DNA of 64,000 nt. It comes from Carya illinoinensis (Eukaryota; Streptophyta; Magnoliopsida; Fagales; Juglandaceae). A model generated the notes under the pieces. The model did no database searches and was not told the DNA's origin. It was given only the letters and a program-made list of their open reading frames with translations. The stretch covers positions 37,419,433 through 37,483,432 of the forward strand of contig NC_056766.1 of assembly GCF_018687715.1 (NCBI RefSeq). Direction: 5' to 3'. The translations under genes and the position numbers were made by a program. Each line of letters opens with the position of its first letter. Positions within the stretch are counted from its first letter, which is position 1. Below are positions 12,295 to 25,301 of the stretch, in pieces.

Positions 12295-14791
12295 TGTGAC
12301 GCCCCCAACTCTCACATGAAAATCAAGGCGTCATGTTGATAATAACCCAGGCCACACATCCTAATGATAAGTGCTAAGTGTGTGCACATGCAACACGTGT
12401 AAGACAAAAGACGCAGCGGATAAGTTAAGTCGATCAACTAAGTATTAGAATTTGTTTAAATACAAGTTCACTTAAATACAGGAGTTTCCAAATAATATAG
12501 TTATTCAATAAAATCAACTTAAAACCACAATACAAGTTCCAAAGTGGGGAAATAATTCTCAATATAAGCAAGTGGCACCAAATCATTTCTCTAGCGGAGT
12601 CGCATCATTAGGCTCAACCTCCTCATTATCTGCATCAAAATCTACGGTACCAAGAGACGCTACTGCAAGTAAGTAATAATCCAAACAGCCCACAAGATAA
12701 AAATATATTCATGTAACAACAATATGCATGCACAGGATGACAGATGCATGAGACCCAAAATTCATCATTTCCCAAAAATGAATAATTTTTCATGCATGCC
12801 AAAAATCTCATTTGGCTCAAAAATCCAATCCATTAAAACATTAGCCATTTTTCTAGAAAATTATCCAACATAAAATCCACTATTTTTCCAGAAAATGGTC
12901 CACATATCCTTTAACCAAATATCGCAATTTTTCCAGAAAATGGCCTATTATCCATTTTACTAGATACACCATGATCTCCCTTAAGGATCATCCACATATC
13001 CTGGCTCCCTTCGTCACACCATGGGCAACGACCATGCATGTGACTTCGTAACGAGTGATGCCTAGTCCAGCGCCTAGCGCGTTTGCAGCCAAGCATATTC
13101 TCTAACCCTCATCAGTAGAGGGGCCACGGAGTTGGCATGAACGCTTTAACATCTCGTTGTTGCCCAGCGACAACCCATGGGACATTACTCAGTATATTAT
13201 GCTCCCAAGTGACCAGATGAGTTCCACCGAAATAATACCCCATCTCGACTTGGGGTCGTGATACATACGCACCAAAAAAATCTATTTAACATACGAAAAC
13301 TCAATTTTCATTTCCAACACATGAACACGCATGCAATATGCAAAAACCCAATATTCATTTTACAAATATGAACATGCGTGCACCATGCAATGTATACGAC
13401 AAGATACAAAATATCCAACAAATCCCAACATCAACCAATCAAACAAACAATTTCGTTCTCCATTCCAACCGACTCCCGACTCCTTGGACTCAGTCTAGCA
13501 CAACCAACCAAATTCACAGAATAATTTTTAATGCAAAATATATTTAAATCTCAAAGGTTATTAAGAAAATACTTATAGTGCTTTAAAGGCAATATCTGAA
13601 AGATTAAGCATCTGATAAGTGCCATAAGCGAGCTCAAAACAAATTCACCAAAAAAATCACAATTTTAGAGACTAAAAAGGGGCTCGAAAATAAGTAAATT
13701 TTGAAGGGATAAATTCGGAATACAATGGTTGATTAACTAAATTAAAATCATAATATAGTGGCTGGAAAATGTGAGCCTCATGGCTAGAACAAAAATAACC
13801 AAAACTGAAAGTGAGGCTCACAGATTTAGACCAAAAATAGATCATGACATGAACAAAAATAGATAAATGGAGGACCAAACAAATGAGAATGAAATGAGAA
13901 ATAATCACAAGCATGAACCACGAAATTACCAAGGAAAAATTAAAGAAAGAAACAACAATAGAGGCTCACGGACATACCAGCAAAAAGAGAGAAAGCAGAG
14001 GAAGAATAAATGCTAAAGAGGAAGAAATCTACTTGGTTTTGCAGGAAAGATAAACCGAAAAAAATTACAGAGGTTGAAATGGAACATTACCAGTCGAAAT
14101 GGCGGATTCACCGAGCAACAAATGACTGAAATGAGAAGAAGAAATGAAGAAGAAATAGGGGAAGAAGAGCAGCGATACCACGCACAAAAACATAGGGAAG
14201 AAACCGAAATATAAGAAGAAGAAAAGAAATGAAAATAAAGAAGGAGAAGGAGTTGTTGGTGGAGGAGAAGAAGAGAAATAAAATGAAAAAGAAAGAAGAA
14301 GAAGGTAGCAGCGGTGGGAGGAAGAAGGAAAAGAAATTGAAGAAGCCCTAAGGGCTGGCACAAAACGGCGCTGTTTTAGGAAATGAATAAAATGGGCTCG
14401 GCCGAAAATGAAGGGGCTTGGCCCAAAATCAAAGAACAGCCCACTAGAAACAAGTCCAATAAAAAATAAAAGGTCCAACAAAGGAAAAATGTACAATAAA
14501 AATAAATAAAAGTCAAATAAAAACACTACAACTCAATATTAATAAAATAAAATAATTAAAACTCAATAATAAAATAATGTAAACTTGAGAGTAATTTAAC
14601 TGTAAAATAATTATTTTTTTTTATAAAAATAATTATTAATATCAAGAAAGCACATTATTTAAATTTCACAACTTGAAAATCACAAAATAATACCACGAAA
14701 AAAACACGTTAAATTTAAAACAAGAGAACCACTAATTATAATGATTTAAATAATAATTCAATAAAAATACATGTAGATACTGGATATCACA
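12295..14791 (-). mobile_element. LTR copy B, TSD ACAAA/ACTAA
   Basis: The 2497-bp segment starts TGTGACGCCCCCAACTCTC and ends GGATATCACA. The flanks ACAAA (12290-12294) and ACTAA (14792-14796) agree at 4 of 5 positions, consistent with an aged target duplication. The internal order of landmarks matches copies A and C. A purine-rich stretch at 14100-14340 gives long low-complexity frames on the minus strand that are not genes. No gag-pol lies beside it, so it is a solo LTR or an LTR-only derivative. Confidence 0.7.
12583..12647 (-). other. Conserved acidic short frame in LTR copy B
   Basis: The minus strand reads VDFDADNEEVEPNDATPLEK then a stop, at the place equivalent to 8643-8722 of copy A. 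Confidence 0.4.
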
Positions 14792-14933
14792 ACTAAGGCA
14801 AAAAATATATTTTTAGATCTACTTATAAGTTTGAAAAGAACATATTTTTATTAAATAAAAATAACGGTGGAAGTTTCCTTTTCATAAAACATATTTAATA
14901 ATTTGTAATGTTAAAAATATCTTGTAAATTATT
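14792..14933. other. Short host segment between LTR copies B and D
   Basis: AT-rich sequence with ttcataaaacatattt words like those at 8160-8230, so it is possibly a continuation of the element that starts at 7547. Confidence 0.25.
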
Positions 14934-15255
14934 TGTGGTGACCTCAACCACCACGTGTGATTTGGTAAAAGTCGTGACACTGGAGTGATGGCTACTTAGA
15001 TCACACACCCATTACTAAGTGCAAGTGTGTGAGGACATGCAATATGTGTACAGTTTAATATACGTAATGGAGAAATAATAAGGCAATTTAAAAGCTAAGT
15101 ATAAGAAAATGTTTACAACCCAACAAGAAATCCTCCATAAAGTTATTACAGTCATCCAACTAATAATAATAATAAAAAGAATAAAAGTAAATCCCTTAAC
15201 TACAACAGAAAATAAACCCCAAGTCATCACTCTTCAGGTGGGGTCGGTCCATCAT

Positions 15256-17494
15256 TGTGGTAGCCCCGATTCCCACATATGAAAGGCCGGAATCGTGACA
15301 CTGGGATGATAACAACATGGGTCATGTACCCTAATCGACAAGTGCTAAGTATATGTACATGCAAAAAGTGTAAAGTAAAAATCGCAGCAGGGAAATAAAA
15401 TATTCAACTAAGTATTAGAATTTTAAATACAGAACCATGAAAATAAAAGCTTTTCAAAAATGTTATAGAGTTATCCAGCGAAAATAAAGTAAAAGCCAAA
15501 ATTACATAACCAAAAGGGAAACAAATCCCATGATCCAAAAGTGACCGCGAGTCACTCCTCCGGCAGATCTGATCTCTCGGGCTCAATGTCATCCTTTGCA
15601 TCAATATCTACGATTCCATGAAACAGAACCGTAGGGTAGGATTACCATAGTGAGATTATGAATCTCAGTAAGTAATCAACCAAACAATCTAAGAGATAAA
15701 AATATATAAATACAACCAATGTGCATGCATCCACATGAAGAAACATGCAAAAACAAAACTATCATTTTTCTAAAACAAAAAAAAAAAAATGACACGTTTT
15801 CCAACATACGCCAAAAATCCATTTGGTCCAAAACAAGTCCATTAAATACCATCTACTATTTGTCCAGAAAATGGCCCAAACATAAATTCACAATTTTTCT
15901 AGAAAAGGTCCTCATATCCATTTAATCATAAACTGCAATTTTTCCAAAAAATTACCCAACATATTCATTTATCAGTCACTCTAGATGGGAATCACATGCG
16001 GGACTTACTACCATCCTAGCTTACCAACATCTCTACTGTGTGCATTGTAGGTGGGACTATCATTCTTGCTTACCACCATCCCTACAGCTTGCACTGTAGG
16101 CAGGAATCACAGGCATGACTTACCACCATCCTTACTTACCATCATCCCTACTGCATATATTATAAGTGGAAATCATAGGTAGGACTATACCATCATCCCT
16201 ACAGTTCCTTTCTATTTATTTCATTCTTTTCGATCTATTCATTACGCATGTACCCAAAATTCTTGCTTAACACGAAAATCTAGTTTTTAAACATGACACA
16301 TGAAAATGCATGCAAACAGTATATTTGATGTCATAGCATGATAAAATATACCAATCACAGTCCAACTCCACAAATAAACCCATCCTCCAATCCAGCCCAA
16401 GGCCCACATCCAACAATGAACATAATCTATAAATCCACACTCCTCAAACCCAAGGCTCGTCACAACCAATCAGACTACAAAAAAAAAGCTAGTATAAAAT
16501 TATATTTAAATATCAATAAATTTTTTGAAAAATTACTTACAATGGCGGAAGAAAATTCTAGAAGATCAAGGGTGATACCAAAAGTGGCGAAGTAGCGGCG
16601 AATCAATGTTTTCAAATGTTAGCCATGAATTTCAAACTGAGAAATTTGAAGGGGAGTTAAGCGAGGCTTGGGCTGGGCATGGAGGAGTTTATGATGGTTG
16701 GTGGAGTGGATGATGGTAGTTGGTGGCCAACGGTAGAGATCGGGCCAAAGGGATAGAGAGAGGCCAAGGGAGAGTGAGAGAGAGTGGGAAGAGTTGGGGT
16801 CACGGTGGGGCTTGGGGAGGCTAGGGGAGGAAGAAGGTGGTTCAGTGAGATGATGGTGGCAGCTGGCGATGGTGCTAAGGCCGTGCAGTGGTGAAATCGA
16901 GGAGACTTGCTTGGGTTGAGCTCGCATGAGGGAGGAAGGGGACGGCATGGGGGGAGGAAGAGGACGGCATGGGAGCTGAGATCAGTGGGGGTGGGTTACT
17001 GGCACGAGGGGAGGTCGGCAGGATGAGTGGTGAAGCTACAAGTGGTGCACGGCGGGGCTGGGGCATTGGGAGGCGCACGGGTAGAGAGGGGAATGGGAAG
17101 AGTCGGGGTGCATGGGAGAGGAAAAAGAAGGACAAAAAGAAAAATAAAGAGGAAGCAAAGAAAAGAAAAAGGAGAAAAAGAAAAAGTAAGGAAATTAGAT
17201 CCAGACCCTTCATCTTAAGGTCTTAAAACTTATCCAATGGAGAGGATTAAAACAATAGTTTAACTTAAAAATGCAGTAACTAAGTAAAATAAAATAGTAA
17301 AACCCAACAATAAAAATAATTTGAAATAAAGAGTCAATAAATAATAGGCAATAATAAATAATAAGAAAAAATAAATTAAAGTAAATTTCACAACTTAGCA
17401 ATTATAAAATAATACAATAAAAATCACATTAAATGCAAAACAAGAGAACCAATATTAATAATAATTAAAATATAAGAAAATACGGGATATCACA
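15256..17494 (-). mobile_element. LTR copy C, perfect TSD ATCAT, nested in copy D
   Basis: The 2239-bp segment starts TGTGGTAGCCCCGATTCCC and ends ACGGGATATCACA. It is flanked by a perfect 5-bp target duplication ATCAT at 15251-15255 and 17495-17499. It is a complete solo LTR and the clearest member of the family here. Its acidic frame on the minus strand (about 15551-15613) reads VDIDAKDDIEPERSDLPEE then a stop. A repeated 60-bp module (ggaatcacaggcatgacttaccaccatcc type) occurs three to four times at about 15985-16205. Confidence 0.85.
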
Positions 17495-18779
17495 ATCATG
17501 CTCAAACCTGTCTCCGCATCAAAGTCTACAGTTCCGTGGGTAACACCACAATGAGATCTTGCAATCTCGGCAAGCAAAACTATAGATCAACAACCAAGAG
17601 TTTCAAACATGATGCATAAAACATATCGAGACAACAATAATAAGAAAAGACCAAATTACTCATTCTTTATAATTTTTACTCAAAAGTTTCTTCAGTTAAA
17701 GTCACTCACGCGAAAAAATCACGTTACACCCACATTTGGCATTTATTTAATTATGGTGTGCACTATGGTCTCCCCTAGGACATCCGCATATTTTGGCTTC
17801 TTTCATCACACCAGGGTTAATGATCATGCATGTGATTTCATAATAAGTGATGCCTAGCTCTATGCCCATACTTAGCTAGACATCCTCTAATCCCCGCTAG
17901 CAGAGGGGCCACAGATAAGTCGTACCAAGAGCATTATCGTCCTAGTCGAGCCTGATGTCGCTTAGCAACAACCGATGGAATGTTACTCATTTTTACACGC
18001 TCCCAAGTAATCAGAGGAGCTCTATTGAGATAATACCTCATCTTAGATTGGGTTCGTGATATACATGCACCCCCAAAATATGCTTTTAATCTTTGAACAC
18101 CAAAACACAGTTTTTCTTGTTTCACAGCATAACTATAGGGCAGTGCACAAGTAACAAAATTATGACAAGCAATAACATTAACAAAAATGCAAATGCATGA
18201 GAAGCAGTTATTGGATGGCATGACATAGTACAAACAAACAACATATAGTTTATCATACAAATTTCATAGTTGTTACAATTCCAACAATTTCACAATTTCC
18301 AAACTACACGTGATTCCCAACACTCCATCTGGTTCTCGGCCAACAACCCAACACCAATTACAATATAAAATCCCAACACTTCACAGGGCCCTCGACCACT
18401 AACCAAACACAACTAGATTGCATCCAAACACAGTTTTTCCAGCATTAGAAATCTGAGGATCAGTCTAGAGTTTCACTTACAATAGTAGAAAGGCAAGTTT
18501 TTGGATGATTAAGCGTGATGAATTTAAGTGTTCCATGGGCATGCATGAACGCGTGACGCCACGCAGATACAAGAAAAATAGTCACTCAAAACTGACGTTG
18601 CCTAAAGATTAATAAACAAGGTGAGTGGCATGCGACTGACTGTGGTGGTGTCAGGAGGGGTAGAGCATGGTGGCGGCAGTGGTGTCACAATGGAGATGGG
18701 CAGATCTGGATTGTTAATGTCATATTTTGTATGTCTTTGGGTCGGGCTCTCAACAGCTTGGGTCTTCAATCTTGGGCCT

Positions 18780-19306
18780 GCAGACACAAAGAAATTATCG
18801 AGAGGCGGTGGCTGTGGTGATAGCTGGGGGAGCCTTCGATGCCAAAGTGACTAATGCTTTAAAATAATGTAAGTAAGTAGAGAGAATTCGGAGAGTTTAG
18901 AGGGTCTTTTGATACATGGGAGCTCTCTTTTATACTTGGCTTTAAGGATTAGGTGACCATGCCTTGTGGTCCGCCGGGGGGGGGGGGGGGGGGGGGGGTG
19001 GATATCCTCCAGTAGTCCATTCCACCATGCCCCAGCGTGGCTCTCTGGGGGATGCATTTAATGCGGCGTGATCCTCTTTTTCGTCCTAGGGTTCAGTCCT
19101 GTTGAGATGACGTGTTCCTCCTGCCTTTACATCGGGGTGTGTTTCTGGCACTTCTTGGGTAGTAGACTGACCTTTGATTCGAGGCTCAAAATCCTATTAA
19201 TCGAGTCAAGAGCTCTTTAGTTGGGTTGACAGATGGCTTGGCCAGTATGGGCCCCTGGGTATTGGGCTCAGCCTCTAGGCCTCTTGGTCAGGGGAAAAAT
19301 CCCCTA
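18780..19306. mobile_element. Unrelated LTR-like segment inside copy D
   Basis: The composition changes sharply here: gcggtggctgtggtgatagc, tgggggagccttcgatgcc, tttgatacatgggagctctc, and a right end aaaaatcccctaac. The arrangement resembles an LTR of a different retrotransposon. It holds the 23-base G run. I could not fix a matching left end or a target duplication. Confidence 0.3.
18976..18998. repeat. G homopolymer, 23 bases
   Basis: Uninterrupted run of 23 G. C runs of exactly the same length occur at 25265-25287 and 38832-38854. Confidence 0.9.
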
Positions 19307-20100
19307 ACTTGGATGAAATAATGGAAATCTATGACTAGGAGGGCTAATGGGTGACAGATCCAATGTAACAAAGGGTGGAGGAAGGGGATTTCAAGGCAGA
19401 GTACGATGGAGCTTGGCAAGGCAGTGGCGAAAGTGAGGCTTAGCTCACGAGTTGGGTGATTTTGAGGGAGGAGGAGGTCGGGAATGGGAAGGGGAAGGCC
19501 TGGGGTGGTCAAACGACCACTAGAACTTGACTGAGTGCAGCGACTCGCTGCAGCACTCTAGAAAAAATCTTTCCTAAAAACTACAGAATCGCAGATTTAA
19601 GGAAGGGGAAGATGAAAAGAGGAGGCTTGAGGGAGGATGAGAGGCTTGGAGGTGAGTTTCAAGTGATGGAGACACGGCATATTTATAGGACATGGGTTAA
19701 GGCTTAGTGAACGCAATTGTGGCTACAATAGGTGGTGTGGGATGGTGGCAAGTGACGAGCAGAGGGCAGTGACGACAAGCAAGTGATAGCGACGGCGAGC
19801 AGCTGCCATGGCCAAAGGCCCCAAGGGTTCAGAGCTTGAATGGTGTCAATTAGTGGAAAGGGAGGGTAGCGACAAGCATGGGCAATGGCCAAAGAAGAAG
19901 CACGGACCAATTAACAAGTGGTGGCAATCTGCTGGCAGTGGGAAAAGGCGTTGTAGGCCTTGGGTTGAGGGAAGAGGAGGGAAGAAAAAGAAAAGGAAAA
20001 AAACGGAAAAAAAAAAAAAAAAAAAAGAGAGAGAGAGAGAGAAGAGGAAGTCATGTGGTGTAGGGGGAAACTAAGGACCCCTTAGGGTTTTTCACCCCTT

Positions 20101-20620
20101 TGAACCAAAATGATCTGTTTAAGGGGAGGAAAATTTGGTTTTTCTCTATGCCTCAAAACGGCACTTTTTTAGGTGGGGGAAGGGGTTGGGCTTCATGCAC
20201 ATGGGCTGGTCTCGAAATCCACTCATTTCACACTAAAAAAATTAGTCCAACTCAAATGAAAATAAATGTACTGCACACAATTAAGCTCACTCAAACGAAA
20301 AGAAATACATGAAGTTTGTATATTTGAAACTTGTACAAATCATATAGGTTTTCTTTCAATTCCTTTCTTTATCATAATATCCATGCATATTTTTAAGGGG
20401 AAAAAAGAGTAGAAAATGGCCTTATCCATTCTATTCTAATCAATACCTATTATTTCATATTTGCTTTCCACTGCCCAAAAATTTAAACACACCCATCACA
20501 TTTGTGGATAAGGTGGGGACAAATCCTACTTACTGTGAATATGGCATGAGTTTTCTGGCTCATATGAGTCATAGCTCGATCGTATCTTAACCAAGCTTTC
20601 TATTTTCTTCTGTGCTGAAA
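20101..20620 (+). promoter_or_regulatory. Upstream region of the FKBP17-2-like gene
   Basis: The non-repetitive upstream region lies between the LTR cluster and the start codon. An I-box-like GATAAGG at about 20504-20510 next to GTGGGG, and a catatgag word near 20560, would suit a light-regulated plastid gene. No clear TATA box could be assigned. The role is inferred from position and motif only. Confidence 0.3.
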
Positions 20621-22169
20621 ATGGCTACCAATATCTTTGGCTCTCCACCATTTCTCTCCCACCCCCTCGCAAAATCTCACTTCTCTTCATCATCACAAAC
20701 ACCTCCTCCTCCTACCCCCCCAACTCCGCCTTCCCAACCTCAATCTGCCACACCATCTCCACAGCTAAGTACAACTTCATCAGAGCAGCAAGCTCCAGCC
20801 TCAGTTCAAGTTCAAAAACAGAAACCCACTAAACGCTCCGCTTCTGCAACCACGGCTGAATCCACCGACTGGATTGCTTCCACCTTAACCAGGCGGTTCG
20901 GGCTCGGTGCAGGCCTTGCATGGGCTGCTTTCCTTGCTGTTGGTGTAATCTCGGAGCAGATTAAGACTCGCCTTGAAGTCTCCCAACAAGAAGCAGAAAC
21001 CAGGTGTGTTTTCTGACTGCTACTCCTCACAAAGTTTTTCACATTCTGGTTGTAAAATAGTCCTCGCACACTCCTTTGCCAGCAGTTCTAGTGAAATAAT
21101 TTTACATTCTTTGCTTGTGTAGAATTAGTCATTTATCCTTTCCTAGCTTTTTAGAGACCTAGAAGAGGTTCTGGAATTGATCAAATTTCCTGCAATTTTT
21201 CTGGATAATTTTTGCAAGTCTTGAAATATGCTTTTTAGTGTATAATTCGGGGCGATTGTGACAATTCTAGTTACAGTAATGCTGATCATTTAGTCGGCGT
21301 ATTGCCTCTGTATATTGGTAACCATGCTGGCTTGCTTTAGATGTATTTGATAAACGTCTGCAGGCAACCGAAAAAACAAACCTTGCTATAGATCAGCCTG
21401 TGGTTATAGGACCCTCGACCTTACCCCCAAAGCCAATGCTCAAATTCTGGCAACATGTCAAGATTTATTTTGTAAAATGCTGATGTACCAACAATTCAAT
21501 TTTAACCTTTTACCATTAGTTCTTCACAATGTGATGGAAAAGCTATGAGCATCCATATTTAAAACAGGTGCTATCCCCCTCACATTGAGTGATTGGATGA
21601 CTGAAATCCATCGCCTATGATCTTTATATGAAAATTTATTCAAACTCTGTGTAATGTTGTCCTTTAAACTGCAAACAGTAACCAAAGTTTATCTTCTGCA
21701 GAAATGTTGAGAAGGAAGAGGAGGTGGTCTTGCCTAATGGCATAAGGTAAATTTTTTCATTGTCCATAACTTGACCTCTGAAGTGCATACTTGTCCTTAT
21801 CTTACTTTGGTCAGGTATTACGAGTTGAGAGTTGGCGGCGGTGCTTCTCCAAGGCCGGGAGACTTGGTTGTGATTGATCTTAAGGGAAAGGTAGAGGGCA
21901 GTGGAGAAGTGTTTGTGGATACATTTGGTGGTGAAAAGAAACCATTGGCTCTTGTGATGGGATCCAGGCCATATAGCAAGGGAGTGTGTGAAGGAATAGA
22001 ATATGTTCTAAGATCTATGAAGGCAGGGGGGAAAAGGAGAGTGATAATTCCTCCAAGTTTGGGGTTCAGGGAGAATGGAGCAGAGTTAGGTTCTGGTGTG
22101 CAGATTCCCCCCCTTGCAACTCTTGAGTACATTGTAGAGGTTGAAAAAGTCTCCATTGCTCCGGCTTGA
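20621..22169 (+). CDS. FKBP17-2: FKBP-type peptidyl-prolyl isomerase, chloroplastic, FKBP17-2-like
   Basis: Three exons, 20621-21003, 21702-21746 and 21815-22169, join in frame to 260 codons plus stop (TGA 22167-22169). All introns are GT-AG. The N-terminal 75 residues are rich in Ser, Thr and Pro, as in a plastid transit peptide. A hydrophobic stretch follows (GLGAGLAWAAFLAVGVIS, about 93-110), typical of thylakoid-directed plant FKBPs. The C-terminal half is the FKBP domain: PRPGDLVVIDLKGKV, KKPLALVMGSRPYSKGVCEG, then MKAGGKRRVIIPPSLGF and the closing LATLEYIVEVEKV. Several positions that bind proline or FK506 in canonical FKBP12 differ (VDTFGG where FDS is usual, no Trp in the pocket), so isomerase activity may be weak. 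The ATG at 20621 is the first in frame. It is the first gene of the conserved three-gene block. A poly(A)-like aataaa lies at about 22306. Confidence 0.92.
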
Positions 22170-24175
22170 ATTTCAACATCATTATGAGATTCTGGCTTAG
22201 TTTAAATGATTTTTGTTGTTCTTTCTTGTTTATAATACCCACTTGGATCATTGTTTATCTTTTCCTTTTGGCTTCACTAGGTTTAAATTAAACCTACCAA
22301 TAAACACAATAAAATTCTTTTTTTTCTATGATAGTTTTTTTTATTGATTTAGTAACAAAGTGAGATGTAGCACTTGCATTAAATGAAATATGGTTGCTGA
22401 AGCTTTTTATGTGAAGGATTTCCACTATACATCCAATGTCCTGCCCAAAAAAAGTTCATCGCTTTAATTATAGTCTTGGTTTCCATAAAAACAAAATTAC
22501 AAAAATAAACATATCATCTTTCACAAAAGAGAAATACTTTAGGGTTTTGATTGAAACTCTAATTTTACATACATAAAGTATTTGAAATACAATTAGAAAT
22601 TCACACAAATCACAATGCAATATCCATAGCACACAAATCACAATCCCATCCTCTATAGTTCAACCCAATGAATCATTGAAAAACTAAAAATACGCTCGGA
22701 ATACTTACAAAACGTAGGAGAGAGACGCCCAAATAGGGAGTTAGCTGCAAACGGTGACGTGAGGGTATGAGAGCGAGAGAAAGGGTAGAGAGAGAGGTCT
22801 ATTGCTATAATGACAAATAATTAAATTAATAAATTTTCTTTTTAAATTAATGTAAAAGAAATATCAATATTATCATGTCAATGATGTCACATAAATATTG
22901 CGCTCAGAATATATCAAGCAACAAGACTAAAGTGATGTTTAGGGAATGAGAAGAGTAGAAATTTGTGAATAATAATAAAATAATTTGTAAATAATAATAA
23001 AATAATTTAAATTAAAATATTTTATTAAGTCGTAAAAAATAGAGAGAAAAAATAAAATAAAAATATTATAAATTTAAAATATTGTTTGAATAATTTCTTA
23101 AAAATAAAAGTACGATTGAAATTGTTTCAATTTCTATTTTCTTGGTCATATATGGAGAATCATTCTTGATCTAAATTATTATTAATTATGAAGAAAAATC
23201 CTTATTTAGTAGCGTGGAATACTATTCAAACGATGAATCTTGTAAAAGGTTTTTAAGTTTTGTTTGGACCCGACGTGCTGAAATCTTAACCACACAAGTC
23301 TAGTGGAAAAATAAGATAGCACGTACACAGCCACAACCACACCCACACCCACACCCACACCCTTTCTTCGTTGAATAGTAAAGTAAGAAGATCAACCCAA
23401 ACACAATATGTGGTAGGAAACTGTATTATTAGGTCAAATGCTAAATGTCCCATGACATTATTTTCTCCTTTTCATGTTTGAGATTTTTGTACTCCAACAT
23501 CTTATGAAAAACAAAAATAGATTTATAGAATTAACTTTTTTACAAAACAATTCCTTTAGATTTTCCATTCGTCGATTTTTTTAACCTAAGTACTTGTGAC
23601 GATTTCTCGTATTGTCGCGTGACAAATTTTATTTTCATACTAACCATTGAGGGTGGCCTAGGTTGGCCATCCCGTGGTGGTCGAATTCTAGCCACCACAT
23701 AGATACCATACTATGGTTGTTTCTATTCTTTATCTCGCTTAATTCTTTTTAACTATAGAACTTTGATCTTATTATAAAACTTTATTCATTATTTAAAAAA
23801 TAATAATAAAAAAATCCAAAATTTTTCATAATTATTTGCATGCCTTCTATTAATATTGATGGATGAAAAAAAATGATAGGCTTACTACTCTCCTATTACT
23901 GTTTTACTACTTTTTAATTATTTCATATTCTTTAAATATATTATATATATATATATATATAAACTTTATATATTAAGTAAATAATTCAGGAATTAGGTGA
24001 AGATATTTATGAGTCTTGGAATGTTTTATTTTTATAAATATTATCTTTTTATTAAATAAATTTAAATGATTTTAATTAAAATAATGAATCAAATATAATA
24101 AACTGAAGCAAACAAACGCAGGCAGCATTGTAGTAGCAGAGGGATAAGACTAGCGGAAGAGAGAGCGCCATCCTC
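22170..24175. other. Intergenic between FKBP17-2-like and DUF1295 genes
   Basis: It holds the 3' UTR, an AT-rich MITE-like stretch at about 22920-23280 (runs of aataataataaaataattt), a (CACACC)n minisatellite at about 23336-23362 and a (TA)n run at 23941-23962. No further gene was seen. Confidence 0.5.
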
Positions 24176-25270
24176 ATGGGAACCGTTCTCGACTCCCATT
24201 TCTTGGGCTTCACTGCCATTGTCACTGTAAACTTTCTCATCTCTGAAAGTCTATGCTTTTTCTTGACTGCCTTTAAAGTGTGAGTTTTTTAGTCTTGAAA
24301 ACTAAAAAGAGAAGTTGATATTGCAGGTGGTGTATCAGTTATTTTTCTTTATAGTCACAGCTCTTCTCAGATTCGATAAAGTCACTGATTTTGCCGGTAT
24401 CTTGTTCTTATTCTTACCATCTACGGTTTTCGTTGCTTTCTGGGATTTAAATTGGCCAATTTTTAATTAGACAAACAATTGGCTCCTAGTTTGGTTGCTG
24501 AGAAACGGTAGGAAAACGAAAACAAAAATGATAATGAATTTGATATCTTGCTGTGTTTGAACTTTTCTAACAAAAGACAAAAAATGATGGGAGGGTTGTC
24601 TACCATATGATCAGCTCAGCAAGTTAAATTTTAATTCTATCTTCTTCTTTTTCTTTTTTAATTTCCAGGAAGCACAAATTTCATTATAATTGGGGTATTG
24701 ACTCTGATTCTGAAAGGGTCATGGAATTTTAGACAGGTAATAATTCCTGGCTTTAATTATGCATGTATGTACACAATCGTGATTGGTAATGGAATTTTAA
24801 TACATGTTTATTTTCGGATAAATACTTGTTCTAAGGTTGTGCTTTGATAAATAGTTGGAAGTTATATTTCTTAAACGCACAATATAGCTGATCTGGTCCA
24901 GTGTGTTATTGAACTTGAACACTCACTCCTTATGTGTTGCTTTGCTGTTCTGTTTTTCAGGTAGTCTTGACTTTGCTTGTAGTGATATGGGGTCTTCGTC
25001 TGGCACTGTTTCTATTAATGAGGTATGATCAATGTAGCATTGCATAAAACAATCATCCTATTTCGTTTTCATTTCTTCGATGAAATTCTTAACCATTTTC
25101 CTCTTCCTCGGGCTTTGGGCATTTGCTTTGTTATGTTAGTCTAACATTCTTTTTTCTTTTCCCTGGTGCATTGACACCTGCTTAGTTTGGAGTATAGTGG
25201 TGGATGCAGAACTTATGAGCACTTCTACACATATTTGGGATAAGTTAGAACACCACAACACCAACCCCCC

Positions 25271-25301
<31 letters not shown>

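Larger units (their letters stand above)
14934..20100 (-). mobile_element. LTR copy D, interrupted by copy C and by another LTR-like segment
   Basis: It starts TGTGGTGACCTCAACC at 14934. Family landmarks resume after copy C: the tccgcatcaaagtctacagttcc block at 17514, the catcacaccagggttaatgatcatgcatgtga block at 17808-17840, and gagctctattgagataatacc near 18018-18040. The split point lies within the conserved acidic frame, so 14934-15255 and 17495 onward are the two halves of one element. The expected GATATCACA terminus was not found. The right limit given is a guess, and the G-rich tail at 19330-20090 may belong to it. Confidence 0.45.

Noticed and set aside
14013..14526. Overlapping Phe/Leu/Ser-rich minus-strand frames
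   Set aside because: They arise from the purine-rich stretch of LTR copy B and have no domain or start context.
20812..22251. Minus-strand frames opposite the FKBP gene
   Set aside because: They are shadows of the FKBP exons with no similarity of their own.
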